Shown piece after piece: positions 6,045 through 6,548 of a stretch of 6,548 bases of DNA (its first letter is position 1; each line of letters begins with the position of its first letter). The translations under genes and the position numbers were made by a program. The stretch is from Lachnospiraceae bacterium (GTDB taxonomy: Bacteria; Bacillota; Clostridia; Lachnospirales; Lachnospiraceae), in the NCBI GenBank assembly GCA_017412265.1, contig JAFPYK010000266.1, positions 1 to 6,548 of the forward strand, given 5' to 3'. The notes below the pieces were generated by a model, which made no database searches, was not told the origin of the DNA, and saw nothing but the letters and a program-made list of their open reading frames with translations.

Positions 6045-6058
6045 GGTGCGAGGGAGGA

Positions 6059-6080
6059 CGTGCCTTCTCGTCCGGGCACG
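6059..6080. repeat. Inverted repeat between the symporter and GNAT promoters
   Basis: CGTGCC (6059-6064) and GGCACG (6075-6080) form a 22-bp dyad with a 10-bp centre. A competing pairing, GGACG (6056-6060) with CGTCC (6069-6073), uses the same bases. It lies between the two outward-facing -35 boxes (6044 and 6087). It could be a shared regulator site; in GC-rich DNA a chance dyad of this size is quite possible. Confidence 0.35.
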
Positions 6081-6086
6081 AAGTCG

Positions 6087-6115
6087 TTGAAGAGGCCGGC
6101 CGGCAATAGTATAAT
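6087..6115 (+). promoter_or_regulatory. Promoter of the GNAT gene
   Basis: TTGAAG (6087-6092) and a perfect TATAAT (6110-6115) with a 17-bp spacer. The spacer contains the 8-bp palindrome GGCCGGCC (6094-6101). Transcription should start near 6122, leaving a leader of about 130 nt before the GNAT start codon. Confidence 0.78.
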
Positions 6116-6121
6116 CATTGA

Positions 6122-6251
6122 TAGTATGTGAGACGCGTCGGACGGGCGCCGGCAGTCCCTGACGGGGTTTTGAAGCGGAAGGTGAGAAAGAGGCCGGTGC
6201 GGCAGGAAATGCACAGCGTGGATGAAACATCGGGTTATAAGGAGAAGATTT
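6122..6251 (+). other. Long 5' leader of the GNAT gene with possible structure
   Basis: About 130 nt between the predicted transcription start and the ATG, much longer than the other leaders here (25-37 nt). GCGCCGGC (6146-6153) can pair with GCCGGTGC (6193-6200) as an 8-bp stem with one G-U, enclosing a small CCC-TGAC-GGG hairpin and a purine-rich stretch. I do not recognise any known riboswitch consensus, and no small reading frame with a ribosome site is evident. A GTG-initiated frame from 6128 overlaps the GNAT gene but has no ribosome site or recognisable product. Confidence 0.35.
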
Positions 6252-6548
6252 ATGACTATCAGAGAATACACATTATCCGACATGGATTCTATGATCCGGA
6301 TCTGGAACGAGGTCGTTGAAGAAGGAATTGCTTTCCCGCAGGAGGAATGTCTGGACAGAGAGAGCGGAACCGTGTTCTTCGCATCCCAGAGCTATACCGG
6401 CGTTGCGGAGGAGCAGGGTGAGATTCTGGGGCTGTATATCCTTCATCCCAACAATGTCGGAAGGTGCGGCCATATCTGCAATGCAAGCTACGCGGTCGCT
6501 TCCGGGTCGCGCGGGCTCCATATCGGTGAGAAGCTGGTGCTTGACTGC
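6252..6548 (+). CDS. GNAT-family N-acetyltransferase, 5' part only
   Basis: The first 99 codons of a gene running off the right edge. The opening MTIREYTLSDMDSMIRIWNE is the usual GNAT start with a first strand and a helix carrying the IWNEV pattern, followed by EEGIAFPQEE. A beta strand, GEILGLYILHPNNVGRCGHI (56-75), leads to SYAVASGSRGLHIGEKLV (79-96), where Arg87-Gly88 and Gly92 form the acetyl-CoA pyrophosphate loop (RGxxIG). It should transfer an acetyl group from acetyl-CoA to an amine; the substrate is not readable. The ATG at 6252-6254 is fixed by AAGGAG (6239-6244) 7 nt upstream. Roughly the last third of the domain lies outside the window. It is divergent from the symporter gene. 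Confidence 0.9.
   Translation, partial: MTIREYTLSDMDSMIRIWNEVVEEGIAFPQEECLDRESGTVFFASQSYTGVAEEQGEILGLYILHPNNVGRCGHICNASYAVASGSRGLHIGEKLVLDC

Noticed and set aside
6128..6319. Small GTG-initiated frame overlapping the GNAT start
   Set aside because: No ribosome site, basic featureless product, and it runs out of frame into the clearly coding GNAT gene.
6079..6325. Similar strings (CGAAGTCGTTGAAGAGG near 6079 and CGAGGTCGTTGAAGAAGG near 6308) as a repeat
   Set aside because: The second copy is explained by the conserved NEVVEEG coding segment of the GNAT gene; the short match is probably coincidence.
1..6548. CRISPR array, tRNA/rRNA genes, insertion sequence or prophage attachment site
   Set aside because: I found no regularly spaced repeats, no tRNA-like cloverleaf or rRNA stretches, no transposase or integrase sequence, and no long terminal repeats by reading both strands.

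Overview
The window looks like a chromosomal segment of a fairly GC-rich, low-G+C-phylum-style (Bacillota, probably Lachnospiraceae-like) anaerobe. The grounds are strong AAGGAG ribosome binding sites about 7-8 nt before starts, several sigma-A-type -35/-10 promoters, and gene families common in gut Firmicutes (LuxS, a DUF3990 protein, a TM1586-type nitroreductase, a GPH sugar symporter, a clostridial-style glutaredoxin-like protein). The taxon is inferred; there is no rRNA or tRNA here to fix it.

Layout, left to right. (1) The 3' end of a glutaredoxin-like gene (+) runs off the left edge and ends in a strong intrinsic terminator at 239-290. (2) luxS (-) lies divergently from a family 31 glycoside hydrolase gene (+). 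The 148-bp gap between them holds back-to-back promoters whose -35 regions carry the two arms of a perfect 8-bp inverted repeat. (3) Converging on the GH31 gene is a minus-strand group in the order GPH symporter (4486-5973), nitroreductase (3603-4415), DUF3990 protein (start about 3619). It appears to be transcribed from one clear promoter near 6017-6044. Its likely transcription stop is a hairpin inside the 3' end of the GH31 coding sequence. (4) Divergent from the symporter, with its own promoter and a leader of about 130 nt, is the 5' part of a GNAT acetyltransferase gene (+) that runs off the right edge.

How it may work together: the GPH symporter and the GH31 alpha-glycosidase make a plausible import-and-cleave pair for an alpha-linked oligosaccharide or glycoside, as in known GH31/GPH pairs, though here they are on opposite strands. 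LuxS acts in the activated methyl cycle and makes the AI-2 precursor. The nitroreductase, DUF3990 and GNAT genes have no evident link to sugar use.

The most noteworthy observation is that the DUF3990 gene, whose motifs look ADP-ribosyltransferase-like, is cut by an in-frame TAG. Beyond it the same frame continues for 55 codons with coding-like composition to a TGA, so the gene is either recently broken or read through. I do not see a clear novel multi-gene system; the best leads are this amber stop, the luxS/GH31 shared dyad and a divergent GH31 active-site signature.
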